DNA from: Odontesthes bonariensis | Lineage: Eukaryota > Chordata > Actinopteri > Atheriniformes > Atherinopsidae | Direction: 5' to 3' | Assembly: GCF_027942865.1 (NCBI RefSeq) | Contig: NC_134522.1 | Coordinates: 10,622,349-10,686,348, forward strand | DNA length: 64,000 nt | In this document: piece after piece, positions 38,309 through 51,239 of the stretch | Layout of the letters: the number at the start of each line of letters is the position of its first letter | Position numbering within the stretch: the first letter of the stretch is position 1 | The notes under the pieces: model-generated | Databases searched by the model: none | What the model saw: the letters and a program-made list of their open reading frames with translations, nothing else | What the model was told of the DNA's origin: nothing | Program-made: the position numbers and the translations under genes

Positions 38309-38480
38309 TTTATTGTTAACGTTCACTTGTTTTTGAAACATATACAGCAGCCATCACGCATTTGTTCCTTTTTAAGTTACAAAAAAAATAAAGAAAACAT
38401 AAAAGTGGACGCAATAACGATTATTATACAGTTAAACGCATTCTTGTTTGTTAGCCAAATATACAAGTCCCTACTTTATT
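38309..38480 (-). terminator. candidate nkx2.4 polyadenylation signals
   Basis: TTTATT on the plus strand (AATAAA on the gene strand) occurs at 38475-38480 and 38309-38314, about 500 and 670 bases after the nkx2.4 stop codon. Which one is used, if either, cannot be told from the sequence. Confidence 0.35.
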
Positions 38481-38866
38481 CAATAAGTCTAAATGAATAC
38501 ATTAGTTTACAATATTAATATGATAGAATACCAGGTTATCACCGCAGAGAAGGAGTGGTGGTTTAGAGTACTTCAAACCTGATCCCACCTTTCCCCCAAA
38601 GTCCGAATAACTGAAGCAGCATTCCTTTTTGTTTCAACAACATAGACTACGTTTAAAACATCATGAGGAAGGTCCAAAACATGAATTACAAAAGGTCCAA
38701 AAACAACATAATTGCTTTCAAGGGCGGCCATTTCTGTAATGTTCAAAAATAGAGTCCCTTGTCAGAGATGTCAAGAAAATGTGCCCTGATCAGCTGGTGC
38801 GCATCTGTGCGCCTTGTCTCCTTCAACATCAAAGGACCCTTTTTCAGCCGCGCAAATATATATAAA

Positions 38867-38912
38867 GATATATCTATAGATATATCTATAGATATATAGA
38901 GACATATATATT
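38867..38912. repeat. AT-rich tandem repeat in the nkx2.4 3' UTR
   Basis: About three copies of a self-complementary 12-base unit (TATATCTATAGA) with an ATATATA border, 70-115 bases beyond the stop codon. In the transcript it could fold on itself. Confidence 0.7.
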
Positions 38913-38981
38913 TGATTTTGTCATGGGCTCATCCGCAGGTTCACATACAAAAAGTGGAAAGTGACAGTACTGTATTGGGTC

Positions 38982-39670
38982 CTACCACGTTCTGCCGTAG
39001 AGGAGGTTGGAGCTGACCATGTTACTGGTGTAATCTACAGCTGATGTGTCTATTTGGGCCATGTTGAGCTGGCTGTGCAGTGAGGGGGGGCTCGGCGACA
39101 TCTCCTCCAGCTCCAAAGCGTTCACCTGCTGCTGGCTTTGATGCTGGTTGAGGCTGTTCGCCGAGGATGCGAGCACCACTCCGGTTCCGTTTTGTTGTTG
39201 GCTCTGTTGTTGGTTCTGTTGTACCTGTTGCTGGTTCGTCGTTGGCGTATTGGAGCCGTTCTGACACGGTTTACCGTCCTTCACCAGAACGGGCACGGCT
39301 ACGCGCCTCGGGGACTGCGCCTGCTGTTGGCACAGGTTACCGTCCTGTTGCTGCTGCTGCAGCTGTTGCGCCGCCTTGTCCTTGGCCTGGCGCTTCATCT
39401 TGTATCGGTGGTTCTGAAACCAGATTTTCACTTGAGTTGGTGTCAGGTGGATCATGCTCGCTAGGTGCTCCCTTTCAGGTGCCGACAGGTATTTCTGCTG
39501 CTTAAACCTCCTCTCCAGCTCGTAGACCTGCGCCTGAGAGAAGAGGACGCGCCGTTTCCTCCTGGGCGCCGCGTGGAGAACTGGCATGGCTTTGCTGGCG
39601 TCCGCCATCCCTGTGAGACTCCCCATGCCAGTCATGTTCATACCTGTGGAAGGTCCCATGAATCTAGAAA
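38982..39670 (-). CDS. nkx2.4: nkx2.4 coding exon 2 (homeodomain exon)
   Basis: The acceptor is TTTTTAAG|TTTCTAG. Starting at 39670 completes the split Ile codon and restores ISRFMGPS, the conserved NKX2-1/2-4 junction; starting after the nearby CTAG would lose it. The exon carries the homeodomain, the NK2-specific domain, the Gln-rich linker and the stop at 38984-38982. Confidence 0.95.
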
Positions 39671-40550
39671 CTTAAAAATATACATACATATACGTGCGTT
39701 CAATAAACAGAAGAGGAGAACACTATTTCGCCTGAAGTTATTTTTTCTTTTTCTTTTTTAAACTATTGGCTGATGTATCCGTTATTCACTGAAGTTTCAA
39801 AAGCTTAAACTAAAAAGCATTAAGAAGAAAAAAATATGTAATAATAATCAAAATAATAATTATGATATAATAATCAAAATAATATTAGCTTTCAAATTTC
39901 TACTTGTGTCAAAGATAAAGTCACATTTGAAAGAATGATCTCCTTTTCAGTTTGATAATCAAGTACAATTGTTTTTTAATTAAGAATTCTATAAAATGCT
40001 GTAGGAATCATCACATTGCCAACACTTTTCATATTTAGCATAAAATGAATGTTTTTTGTTCTTTTAAAGAAACACATTGAGTTATGTGAGTTTTGTGCTC
40101 TTGCTCCTTATGACTTATTTGTGTGTGTGTGAAAGAAAAAAAAATCGGAAAAGTGTATATAAAAGGACAAACGAACTTACTTGTGGAGTATCTTGGATCA
40201 GGGTTGGCGCTATACCACCCTGTAGCTGCTGCACTATTCCGCATGCTTTCCTGGTACGACGGGAGGTCTCCCATATTGCCAATGCTTCCATTGCAGTATC
40301 CCCCCATTGCGCTGTGGGAGAACTGTGAGACGGTGTGCGGCATATGGTAAGTGGTGGCCACGGTGCCGTTATGGCCCATGGAGTGCTGTTGCATGCCGGT
40401 CTGAGACACCTGAGGCTGTCGGTAGGCTCCCAGTGGAGAGGTTAGGTTCCCTGCGCCGTCCATGCCACTAAACTTCTTGTAGGTCTCCTCGATTGGACTC
40501 AAAATGTCTGTCACTGAAAAAGGCGTAGTATGCTTTGGGCTCAACGACAT
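38982..40550 (-). CDS. nkx2.4: NK2 homeobox 4 transcription factor, complete, two exons
   Basis: Exon 1 is 40550-40181 and exon 2 is 39670-38982, split by a 510-base GT-AG intron in phase 1; together they encode 352 residues. Domains: Tinman-type repressor motif near residues 8-18 ([10 protein letters not shown]); homeodomain 160-219 with [11 protein letters not shown], so Gln50, Asn51 and the NK2-class Tyr54 are present; NK2-specific domain 243-259 ([17 protein letters not shown]); a Gln-rich linker; and the C-terminus LLYGRTW shared by NKX2-1 and NKX2-4. [26 protein letters not shown] and [12 protein letters not shown] favour NKX2-4 over NKX2-1. The protein is a nuclear DNA-binding regulator of ventral forebrain/hypothalamus and thyroid development (family knowledge). 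The start is the first Met of the family N-terminus. It faces kiz tail to tail. Zebrafish nkx2.4b was earlier called nkx2.1a; a or b is not resolved here. Confidence 0.96.
39671..40180 (-). other. nkx2.4: nkx2.4 intron
   Basis: 510-base phase 1 intron at the position used in the NKX2-1/2-4 group, upstream of the homeodomain. It is AT-rich with many TAAT cores (for example around 39839-39890). Confidence 0.9.
40181..40550 (-). CDS. nkx2.4: nkx2.4 coding exon 1
   Basis: 370 bases, 123 codons plus one base, from ATG at 40550 to the donor ACAA|GTAAGTTC. It encodes the N-terminal half, including the Tinman motif, the [20 protein letters not shown] segment and ANPDPRYST. Reading past the donor gives an unrelated tail, which shows where the exon ends. 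Confidence 0.95.
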
Positions 40551-40714
40551 GATTCAGAGAGCAGGTAGATTTTTGTGTTTGAGCAGATCAACCGTGTTGT
40601 TGTATCGGCTCTCTCCTTGGTGGATGTCTACGTAAGAGAGTGCTTGTAGTGCGCCTGAGATCCTATTGATCGCCTTGGAGAAGGAGGCGAGCCCAGGGCG
40701 CTCTTAGCCCGGGT

Positions 40715-40760
40715 TTATTGGAGCCAGGAGCCAGGTTTACGACAAACACAGGGGGCGGAG
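40715..40760 (-). promoter_or_regulatory. candidate nkx2.4 core promoter: GC box and CCAAT box
   Basis: On the gene strand a GC box (CTCCGCCCCC, 40760-40751) and a CCAAT box (CCAATAA, 40721-40715) lie about 165-210 bases upstream of the start codon in a locally GC-rich stretch. Order and spacing are promoter-like. The transcription start was not mapped. Confidence 0.4.
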
Positions 40761-40764
40761 CAAA

Positions 40765-43700
40765 ACTCCCAAAACCAGCAAACAATAGTCATTGACATTT
40801 TAGGGAAATAATTCATGAAAATACACTTCGGCTTATATTAACTTGTGCATATGAATATATTCACATATTTGTGATCAGGTTCTTTCTGTTAACTTTATAC
40901 AGGTGATAATAGCTCATTATGTTCTACACACCGCCTGATCTGGCTACATAGCACTGTTTTGCGTCAGTAGGGAATTCCACTCTTTCTAAAAACTTTGAGA
41001 GCACTTTGAACAGACATAAGGGCCACCGAGTATCATCAAAGAGCCACAATGAAGTTGTATGACCAGCTCATTTATGCTTCTTAAGCATCATTTTGCCCAC
41101 CAGAGAGGGACAAGTCCAAATAAAAGCTCAGATTGACGAAATGTTGAAAGGGAACGGCAATGAGGATCCAACCTGTAAATTTACATACACTAACACCGAG
41201 ACACAGCGAGGCATGGATTTTAGATGATGTTTGCCAAAACTCACCACTCATTTTTCTGAAGTACAAATATTTTCGAGAAGTAGAAATATTCTGTGCGTCT
41301 TAGACACATCTCATCGCACTTGATGGACTTTGGAGAAAACACTTTGAGCTTTAAACCTGGTCAACATGCATTCATGACACTTTGCAGTCTTGACCCGACG
41401 TTGTAATCTCTGTGCAAACTGACTGGCGCCAGGGGAAGAATAAGAGAAAGAGCGACACAACAAGGGGGTCAAAAGAGAAAAGAGCCACACAATAATGAAC
41501 AACAGTTAATAGATATTTTCATTCCAATCTGGTGATTTCAATCTAAAACATTTCTGAACCTGTATTAGATAAAATAGTTTGATCTTTCTGTGAATTAATG
41601 CACACAATCAAAATTATGTAGATATTTGATCCTTTTTTTTTCAAAAATATATTTTTTCTTATCATAAAACAACATACATAACAAGAGGGGACTGGTGTTC
41701 TGTAGTTATTTCAGTGATGATTTTCGGTTTCTTTATTGCAGAAAGAAAGCACTCGTCTGCTTAAAGCCACTAATGTAATTTACTATGGCATGGAAGCAAG
41801 TAGCTACCTACCCTAATTGAGCAAATGAAGATGTGACATGGTCAGTCATCAATTATAACGACACAACAAGAACATCAATCTCCGGTTAAGTTGATACCCT
41901 GGATGTAATAAATCCCATGTTTCAGCCACATCATCTCTTCCTTATTCTGTCTTTCCTTGTTTTATTCCTCCAGGTGTCCGGATAGCGCAACGGATTTAAC
42001 GTGAAGTGGTTGGACATTATTGCTGCTCAGGAAAAGTCCGCTTTTCCATAATCATCTGGAATTGTCCAAAATACAACGAGGGCAGAACGACAGGAATCCC
42101 AATGCTATGTGTTTGACATTTTACAGGTGTTGGCTCCCTTCAATCAAAGAAAAACAGTTGAGTTAATTCGCCAGTCCCCCCATCACCACAACCACTTTTC
42201 TTTTTTTTTTTTAAAGAAATATTTCCAATCTGCAGATATTCCCACACTTGTCCAGACGTCTGTGCGCCTTTTCCACTCTTTAGCTAACGGCAGCATGGTG
42301 TTTCAAGTAGAAAAGAAAGGTAGGCCTCGGCCCAGACCTCTAACATTATGTAAATGAGCAAACCTCTCAACCTTGTGGATTACTGAGTCAGAGAGCAGGA
42401 CCCTAGTCCAAAAACCCTCCACATTAGGATCCCATAAAAATCTGGGGCAAGCTGACTGCATGCAGCACTTTTCAGAGCTTATAGCTCACTGTGGTATTGT
42501 TTATAATCTAAGTTAACTTTTGCAACCAGTGAATATGAAATGACCAAATCAGCGGGAGCCGGATAAACGAACGTGTCGTGGAAAAGGGAAGAAGGCCAAA
42601 CCAAGGTTAGTTAACTAATCTCAGACTTTTATATAGAAAATAGTTTGAAATATTTTTTTTTAAACAGCTGTTGATATTAATATTTGTCGAATCGAGTTAG
42701 TTGCTGCACGCTTACTCGACAATAAAGTGTGCCATGTTCATTCTGATGAATATCATTACATTCATTTGAATAAGCCTAGCCTTTGGTCAGGGTTATTTAA
42801 ATGACCCAAAGGACAACGAAACCTGGTGGAAGCATTGCAAAGAACGTTTGTATCCCTCTGTTGGACACGGAGTATAAGCTTCTGTTTCAAAATTATCCTT
42901 CGACTTATTGACTTTGGCAGCCTTACCTCGGATAACATTCCACATGCTTAATTGCGCACAGAATGTATCTTTTGAGAAAATTACAACTAAGTGTCGTATT
43001 GCTCTATAAAAAGATGCATATACCAAGAGTGCTTGCCATTATTTTCTTTAGCAGATCTTGTATAATAAGTGCATTCATGGTGGACGTTACTATAGTGTAA
43101 AATCGCCGTGTCCAAATAAACGGCGGGGATTTTCCAAAGGGACATTCGGTTCAATTTTCAATACATTCAAGCTTTAATCGGACCATTTAGGTGTTGTTAA
43201 ACCATAACCTAAAAACAACCAATTTATGTAGTTGGTTTATTTCCCGCAGACAACCTTTTTCCGATATCATCACCCCCTCAGCTCAGCACAGCAGATGGAC
43301 TCAGGCGCCTGGTTGCTGAAGTGCTTTTCTCCATCCCGTCGATGCGAGTTCAATACCCTGAGAGATGTGGAGAGATGGCTGAAGGGCCAGGGTCCTGACC
43401 TGCCAACTCAATCACAGACCGGCCGAGGACAAAGTGCAGAAAACACGAGGATTTATTCAGCCATGCAACCCGTAGAACATCCAGTTTAACTTTTAAGTTA
43501 TTTAGTCTCTGAAAGATTCAACAAACACCCAATAATGACAGGGGTTTCTAGTTTTCTACAATTTCTTTTTTTCTTCTTCTACATTTAGGACGACTTTGTA
43601 CGAGTGTAAATAGGCGCTGAGTTCATAAAATATGTCTGAGCTAAGGCGTAGATCTATCCAGGTTGGAATGTCCATGCGTAATTTACGCACGGCTATACTT

Positions 43701-46700
43701 TTTTCTTTATATTTGGCTTCTCGGTGCACTGAAATGTCAAATTATTTATCTGTTATCAGCCACTAGTGTAAAGAAAATGAAACATATTATACCGTAGTTC
43801 CATGGAAAAAGCCCAACTTAAAAACAATTACTTTTAAGGTGGCGAGGTTCAGAAAAGTGTGATTACGCACTAAAACTTTTACGTTAAGGCGGAAATTTTT
43901 AACTTAAGATTTAAGGCAACAAAATTTTGTATAACATTTGAAAAATATAAACCAATGCGGTGTGAGTTCCTTGTATTACTATTTATTTAAAGTTGTGCAA
44001 AAGAAAAAACAATGAAAAAAAAAATCTCAAAAGATAATCCATTTGATGGATTAAATACAGATGACGGATGAAAATGGATGGCAAATATCTCTTTGGCTGT
44101 CCACATCTTTTATTTCATAGCACGGCTGTATTCATTGGGGTGTTCTTATCGATGACATCAAATTAAGCCTGTTTGTTCGGTGGCGCAGAAAAAGAAAGTC
44201 AAATATGTTGACGCTGAAACCAACAAACACCACAAATCGATTATTTTCTTCGTTCCAAACTTGGAATTTCATTCGCATTCGCATTGTAGCCGGCCTGGAG
44301 GCTCAATTCGTGAGGAAATTCCACACCTGCAGTCAGTGTAGTACCATTTAGATCAAAAACTTTCTCTCCTCTTAAATTGCCGCGCAGTGTGAGAGTAAAA
44401 AGCGGGCAGGTGCATATCTTTCAGCTGCACTACTTGAAACGGTGCGGTTCCTCAGCTAAGTAGGTTAAAGGTCCTCCCAAGTGGAGAAAGTATGTGACAG
44501 ACCTCTTGAAGACCGTATTCTTCTGCAGGAGTTTGCATTCATTCACAATTAATGTCGCTTGATGGACGAAATGATGCTAATAGGATGCCAAAAAACAGAA
44601 TATGGGCTTTAATGGGATGCTGGCCATAATCTGGCGGCTGGGAAAAATGGAGAGCAGAAGAATTCAACATATTGTAATAGGATTAGAGTGTTGAAGATTT
44701 TCTTCACAGTACAGTAGTTCCTGAGTCGAGTTAAGGCTATATGGACAAGACATCGGAAACTCTCCAACAGGTAAGGAAGAAACCTGTGAAAAAAGAAGGA
44801 TTTTTATTTTCTGTGAGAATTATTTAGTTTTGCTGCCAAAGAAACTGACTTTTGAATAACTGGAAGAAACTTGAATCAGGCTGTGTGTCATTTCTTTCTG
44901 TGTGACATAAAAGAAAAAAATATATTTTAGTTTTGAAGCCACTGAAAGCAAAGGCAACAAAACATCAGAGAAACACAAAAAAATGTCACACTATAGTTAG
45001 AATAAGATATCAAAAAAATTTCATGAACTTTGAAAACATCAGCGATGAATGGAAAGTGGCCATTTTTCATTTAAAAAAACACTATCTTCACATTCATAAT
45101 TATGCACCCTTCACAAATGAAAAGTTGCTCTCATTTGTTCTTGTTTTGCAAAAGATTAGAGCACTATGCTACAAACTGATCAGCTGTCTCTGTAAAGCCA
45201 TTGACAAAGAAGTGAAAATCATCAGTAATATGAGATTTTGTTGTTATGTCAAATTTCAGCATGCTGGCCTTGATTTCAATTCAAACAGACGCTGATCAAT
45301 ATCTTAAGACACATGGCCTAAAGCAGATCTAATTCTCTATGAAGTGTGATTAAACTAAAACTCAAATCCCTTTTTTGGAAGTTGAGGAAAGTTCTGTGTT
45401 TTAATATTATCTTTGCAGGTCACGTTATAACAACGCTTCAAATAAATGAACAAATTCCACACACAGAAACAAATAAATTCATTCTGTAATTCTGTCTATC
45501 ATTTGCTGTTTTGTTTGAGTTTTGAAAATTCGGCTTCCTGAAATTTTAGGTCGTCGAGTTTCCCTGAGTGTCAGTGTCCTCCGCTTTTGTTTTTGAGTGG
45601 CAACATTTCAGCATAGCTGCTCTCTTTTGTAACAACAGTTTAAAAATGTGCGTAGCAGCAGATCAATGCAGATTACCAAATGCATGGCAGAACAAAGCAG
45701 ATAGTGTACTTGGACTGGGTGCTTGGTTCCAAGGGTACCTGGTTCGTCCACTTCTCTGCTGCATTAATTGTGGCAGCATTAAGGGCAGGTAAACAAAGCT
45801 GTTAGAGAGTATAGTTGTGACTCAACCATGGCTCGCTCTAGCTTTGTCGCCCAGCTACTCATATGGCAAAATGCATCTGCCAATCTTTCTCTTGTGCCCG
45901 TTTGCCCATCAGTGCATTCATTTATTGTGATACAGAAAGTTTATCTGATGTTCTGAAATTAAGTTTTACATTTGTAGACACATGGATCTATTTGAAGTTT
46001 TTTTTTACATCTTTATCTGATGATGTTTGGTTCAATTCACTTTAGAAAACAGTCCTCCGATTCTGGGAGGTGTCTTGGATATATTAACAGATCTTTCTTG
46101 TGTCAGTCGATAATATCATGTGAAAATTTAAATTTCAGTGTTTCAACTAAATGTGTGTCTCATGAAGCTTAGTGCACAAAGTTGTTTTAATGAAACAATG
46201 TATGTGTAGAGTTATAGCTACTACAGGTGATAATTAATGTAATTGTAAAATTATTTAAACACCTTTTGAATTTGTCAAACATTTCAAGGGGTTTCCAAGA
46301 ATTGTGTAACCCTTTTCAATTTCATTTCATTATTCTGTCAGGACAGAAACTGTTTTGATGCAGTGGAAGAAGTACAGCCTGGCACTGTTCTGCCTCTAAA
46401 TGATTCAATGTGTAGCAAAATAAGTAATAATGAAACACGGCTGAATAAAACATGTCTGAAGTGTATGCAAATAGCTGCAATTGGTGTCAGTGTTTTCTGA
46501 TGTCCGTTTCAGTCAGGAAGCCATTTATTCCGCTTGTTTTCATGATAACAGTCAGAAGATGCAGCTTCTAATCAAAAGTTTCAAAGCACTTTGAGTGCTG
46601 CATGTGGAGACAGAAACTTTGTAAATGGCTCCACTACTCAACAATGGAAATGTGAGCAGAAGCTGCACGTCAGTGCAGTATTTTTACCCGCGTGTTTGTC

Positions 46701-49700
46701 CCCACTCTGTGCTGCTTTTATCCAGAAGGCCATCCGATGGGCTAACATTATTTAGATGACTCCACATAAACACATCACAAAACTACTTCAAATGCTGAAT
46801 GTATTGATCCTAGCTGATGTGAGAATGGATTATGTGCAGCAATTTGAAATATGAAGTCAAATCCCATTTGCACTGCGGGCCGTGAAAGGATTACAAATTT
46901 AATTTCTGCTCGTTTTCTTTCTAGAAACTGAATGCTGCTTAAATCAACTACAACATGCTGAAAGGGAGTCCCACTCAAACTGAATCCTCTTAAAGCAGAA
47001 TGACGCCTGCACAGCAACAGAGACATATTGTTATGAGTAACCAAAGATTGATGTTCATGTTGTTAATGAAATCTTTTTGCAGAATTACTTTTGTACTGTT
47101 GATGATAAAATTGTTGCACTGTGTAGGCCTATGTATTCTTACCACATTTTCAACAGAAAGCCCTTTACAAATATTTTGTAGCATCAGTTATATGATACAT
47201 TTTCCCACTTAATTTGATATATTTTTTTTTGTCTTGTATGGACTGAATGTATAATAGCCTCTATCAACAAAAAATGCTATAATATTTATGGGGAGTTTAT
47301 GGCATTGTAACTATAGACTCTAAATGTTTTTTTTTTCAAACCATTAAGCAACTGTTTTTCAAGCAAGCAAACAAAAATGAATAACATTGTTTAAAAGTTC
47401 AATAATTCTCCGCTCAAATTTGTTCTGTGAAAATGGAAAAATATTTGACACTGTGTATCCTTATACAGCGATAAGGATTTCTAATATATGCAGAATATTT
47501 TGCTTTAGGTGTTTTGAACCAGAGGGATGTTTGATTTTTCTGTGTTGACTTTGCGGAGTAAAACAGAATGAAACACCTTTCATTGAAGTGAGCGCTCCAA
47601 TAGTCACCAGGCTTTGTTTCTTTAATCAACACGAAGCTAGTTATAAGGTGCAGTTATAAGCAAGGACGTGTTATCATGAAAATTATCCAAAACAAATGTA
47701 GAAATTGCTATTACAATTGTTGGTTAATGTCATAGTTAAAGCAGTAGTCTGGTGTAAAACAGTTAAAGTACCAGGCTGAATTGTTGTAACAGTAGGTGAT
47801 ACAAAAATATCTTCAAATGTTACAAAAATGTTTCAGTGGCCATCTGAGGAACTACAGCAGGAAAATGTCCAATGCCTCAAAAGCAACAGCGGCAACGACA
47901 CTGACTATAGCTTTTCACATGATCATTGAATGAAAAGAAGCATATTATGTCCACGTAGAAAGCCAAATGTCTACAATTAAACTGAATGATCCGGCTGAAA
48001 TTACAGGAAAACATCAAACTGATATGTCACCCGTGAAAAATAAATTTTTAGTTTAATTTTTGTTTCCAACCTACTAATAAATGGATGATACATGCATTTT
48101 CACCTTACAAAAATTTTGAATATCTTTATCTTTTCTGCACTGATGTACTTTCTTAAGCTACTACTTCTTATAAAGAAGATGACTACTACATGTCAGTTGT
48201 CACGCCTGGTGAAAATGATGCTGTATGTATTATAAAACCAGACAAATAATGAAAATATGGACAGCGAAAAAACAAGTTTTTTTACAAGCACCATTTTTGT
48301 TTTTCTCAAAAAGTTAGATTTGATGTGAAGGTTCTCAAAAATGTTGTTATTCATTTTAAAACCTCATTGAAGATTTAGACTTACTAAGAAAATCATGCAT
48401 GCCGTTTTTCTGTCTCTGTTTTTACCATAAGTGTTGTAAAATAGAAAAATGATATAGTCTGCATCTTAGATCATGTTTATGATACAGGAAATTTCACATT
48501 TATAGCAAAATCAGCAATATATGATTGGCAACTGAAATAACGGCAAAGCCAAAAAATAAATCTGAAATAAATCTGAAAACGTGCACGGCCCATCAATATA
48601 CTTATATTCAAGAATGATCTATTATGTTATTTGAAATGGCAAAATAAGTCTATAATTATATTATTTAATGTCTCACAGGGACATATAAAGAAGGATGTTT
48701 TAATTATAAACATGTTATTAACATATTAACAGAAATGCAGAATCTGGCGATTTGTTACACATCTACAGGTTAAGTTTATTCGTCTCTGTTTCTGCATGTG
48801 TTGCTCTGAGTGTGTGACTTTGCGCTGCTCTAAAGTGATAGAAGTCTTCCAGACTCAAAGCTAAAGCCTCTCTTGTTTGTTGATTTTGTCTGGTCCCGTT
48901 TCAGTGGTTCTTTTTGTCTGGGAGGATGTCAGCTCTCTGTGCCTGACTGTCTCTGAGGACGCTTGATGTCATCTTGTCTACCTGATCATTACACTACCTG
49001 CTCTCCTCCACAATGCTGCCCTCTCGCTGCTCTGCCACTTGAAATGCTTGGCTGGCCTCTTCTCTGAAACCATCATGAGATTGTGTGCTAAAACGCTGCA
49101 GACTGTTCCTCTTCTCTCCTCCCTCTGTAAGTGCAGGAGCCATAAAAAGATTCCTCCACTCGGATGGAGACTGCTGCTGCTGCTCAGTCAACAGGAAAAC
49201 ACAGAAATCCTCCCTGAGTGTCAGTCACATACGCACAGCTTCACAACTTTTGTTTTTGTCATTGTTGTGTTCAGTTTACTGCAGCTTTGCAGATACAAAT
49301 GCAAATAAATAATTAGACATGCACAGCCCTTTAAAAGTAGAAACTCAGATAACCTGCAGGTTCCGTAACTGTAAAATCCACTTTTTCAATGGACATAATG
49401 TATTATTATCTGCATGTTGAAGTTACTAAGAATCATATCCTGATACACTTTCTCATGACAAACTATTTATTGCTGTAACCTAATTAAAAAGCTTAAATTG
49501 AATGCTTTCATGTTTCATATTTTCGAGCACTATTGATGTGGAATATATTACCTATGTTAAATGTTTTAATTCATGTTACAGTTTAAGGTAGTAATAACGG
49601 AAAGGTCGATAAAAAAAGTGCCAGATTCTGAGGCCTTATGTGGTTTCTTTACATTTGCTTTCAAGATTTGTAAAAGTACTTTTAACCAAACCCCCCCGTG

Positions 49701-49975
49701 TAAAGGTAGTGACTTTGAGAGTTCCAGTGTTGTGCACGGCGGCTAGACTCACACGGCAGTGGCCATTGTGTATATTATTATTCACATCTGCACTTTTCTA
49801 TGTCTGACAGTTGAAAATGCATATGCTAAATGTACAGTGTGGTCTTCTTCAAAACAGAGATCATTACTAAAACCTGTTGCATTATAAATATCTTATTGCT
49901 TATCAAAATAACATAACCACATTTTTTGGTAAAGCTCTGAAGTTTTTCTACAATGCAATAATGTTATTTGTTCAT
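40765..49975. other. gene-free interval upstream of nkx2.4
   Basis: No coding sequence or recognisable repeat. Stretches such as 43610-43720 and 44260-44690 (AATTAATG and TTTAATGG homeodomain cores, GC-richer than surroundings) are candidate regulatory DNA. The 120-codon open frame at 44933-45295 is AT-rich and Lys-rich and resembles nothing known to me. Confidence 0.35.
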
Positions 49976-49976
49976 T

Positions 49977-50243
49977 TTGGAGTCTATCCCTACTGCCATT
50001 GGGTGAGAGGCAGGATACACCCTGGACAGGTAGCCAGTCCATAAGAGGGCCACACAGAGACAAATGAGACAAATAGCCGTGGACGCTCACTCCTAGGGTC
50101 AATTTAAAGAGACCAATTAACCTAACGTGCATTTTGTTGGATGGTGGGAGGAAGCCAGATTACCCGGAGAGAACCCACGCATGCACAAGAAGAACATGCA
50201 AACTTCACAGAGTAAGGCCCCAGTTGGGATTCTGAGGTGGCAG
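49977..50243 (-). mobile_element. retroelement copy (ATGG-tail family), minus, tail lost
   Basis: It carries the complements of the family body: GGGTGAGAGGCAGGATACAC, CCTGGACAGGTAGCCAGTCC, CAATTAACCTAACGTGCATT and CCCGGAGAGAACCCACGCAT, then ACATGCAAACTTCACAGAGT. The ATGG tail is missing on the left and the tRNA-like head is eroded on the right. Confidence 0.7.
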
Positions 50244-50499
50244 TCCTTGTTCATTTGCCTCTAAGCGCCCCTCCTTCCTCCTTATGATGACTGAGGACTT
50301 TGTGGCTTCTTAAACAATAAACTTGAAAAGGGCATCAGCTCTCATGTGGAAACAGTCATTTGAGTTGTATTTTCTTTCTGCCACCTATAGGGGCAATACT
50401 TAACAGAGAAATGTTTAAATTAGAGGACTTGTTAAATAACCACTGACCTCCTCGGACAAGACATCGCCTTGATGCTAGCATATGTCTCACTAAAGTTCC

Positions 50500-51235
50500 A
50501 GTTTACACCTCTTCATTACTGATATCTTATAACATATGAAGCCCTCCTTGCCATGGACACAGAAGCCCCCCTACACAAGCAGAGATGCTGACTTGTGCAT
50601 CTTCCACTTAAAACAGCCTGGGTGGTCTTTCTCATCTCTGGGACATAGAACCAGATATATGTTCGCATCGCTGCTGAAACATGGACTGATTTGACCACAG
50701 AACACATGTCCACTGTCTTTCTGTCCATCTGAGATGTGGTCATGTCCAGAGAACTCATTGATGTTTCTGCACAGGACTGATACGTGGCTTCCTCCTTTTG
50801 TGATACAGTTTCAGATTACCTTTCTGAATACAGCGTCGGACTGTTTTCAGTGAAATGGAGGCCAACATGGCTAATGATCATGGTTTCATATGCAGCGATG
50901 ACTGAAGGCTCAAAGGTCACCTGCATCCAACAGTGGTTTCTGTCCTTGGGCATAGCACAGTGAGACTTCCACACACTCCCTGAACCTTTTAACAAAATGA
51001 TGCATTGTAGATTGAAAGTCCAAGGTTATTTGCAATTTTTGCATTGAGAAATATTTTTTTTAATTGATCAGTGATTCTCTGATGGAGTTTGGTGCAAAGT
51101 GGTGAGTACCAACCCGTCCCTGCTAGGAAATACTAAGCCTTTGTTTGAAGCCCCTTTTATACCCAATCTTGACCCCTTCACCTGCCACTAATTAACCTGC
51201 TTATTGTAGAATCTTAAAAAACAGTGTTACTTCTA
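50500..51235 (-). mobile_element. degenerate DNA transposon remnant, probably Tc1-like
   Basis: Phrases such as GATTTGACCACAGAACACAT, CTCTGATGGAGTTTGGTGCA, AAGTGGTGAG, CCCTTTTATACCCAATCTTG and CACTAATTAACCTGCTTATT follow the order of a long-inverted-repeat Tc1-like family common in teleosts, judged from memory and eye. No intact transposase frame remains. Confidence 0.45.
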
Positions 51236-51239
51236 TTCT

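Noticed and set aside
39138-39505. Plus-strand open frames of 108 and 112 codons over nkx2.4 exon 2
   Set aside because: They are antisense shadows of the homeodomain exon, whose product is certain.
38982-40550. Assignment of the homeobox gene to NKX2-1
   Set aside because: The homeodomain cannot separate the two, but the N-terminus ([17 protein letters not shown]), the [12 protein letters not shown] segment and the kiz neighbour fit NKX2-4 better.
44933-45295. 120-codon Lys-rich open frame
   Set aside because: Composition follows the AT-rich DNA, with no recognisable motif or neighbouring exon.
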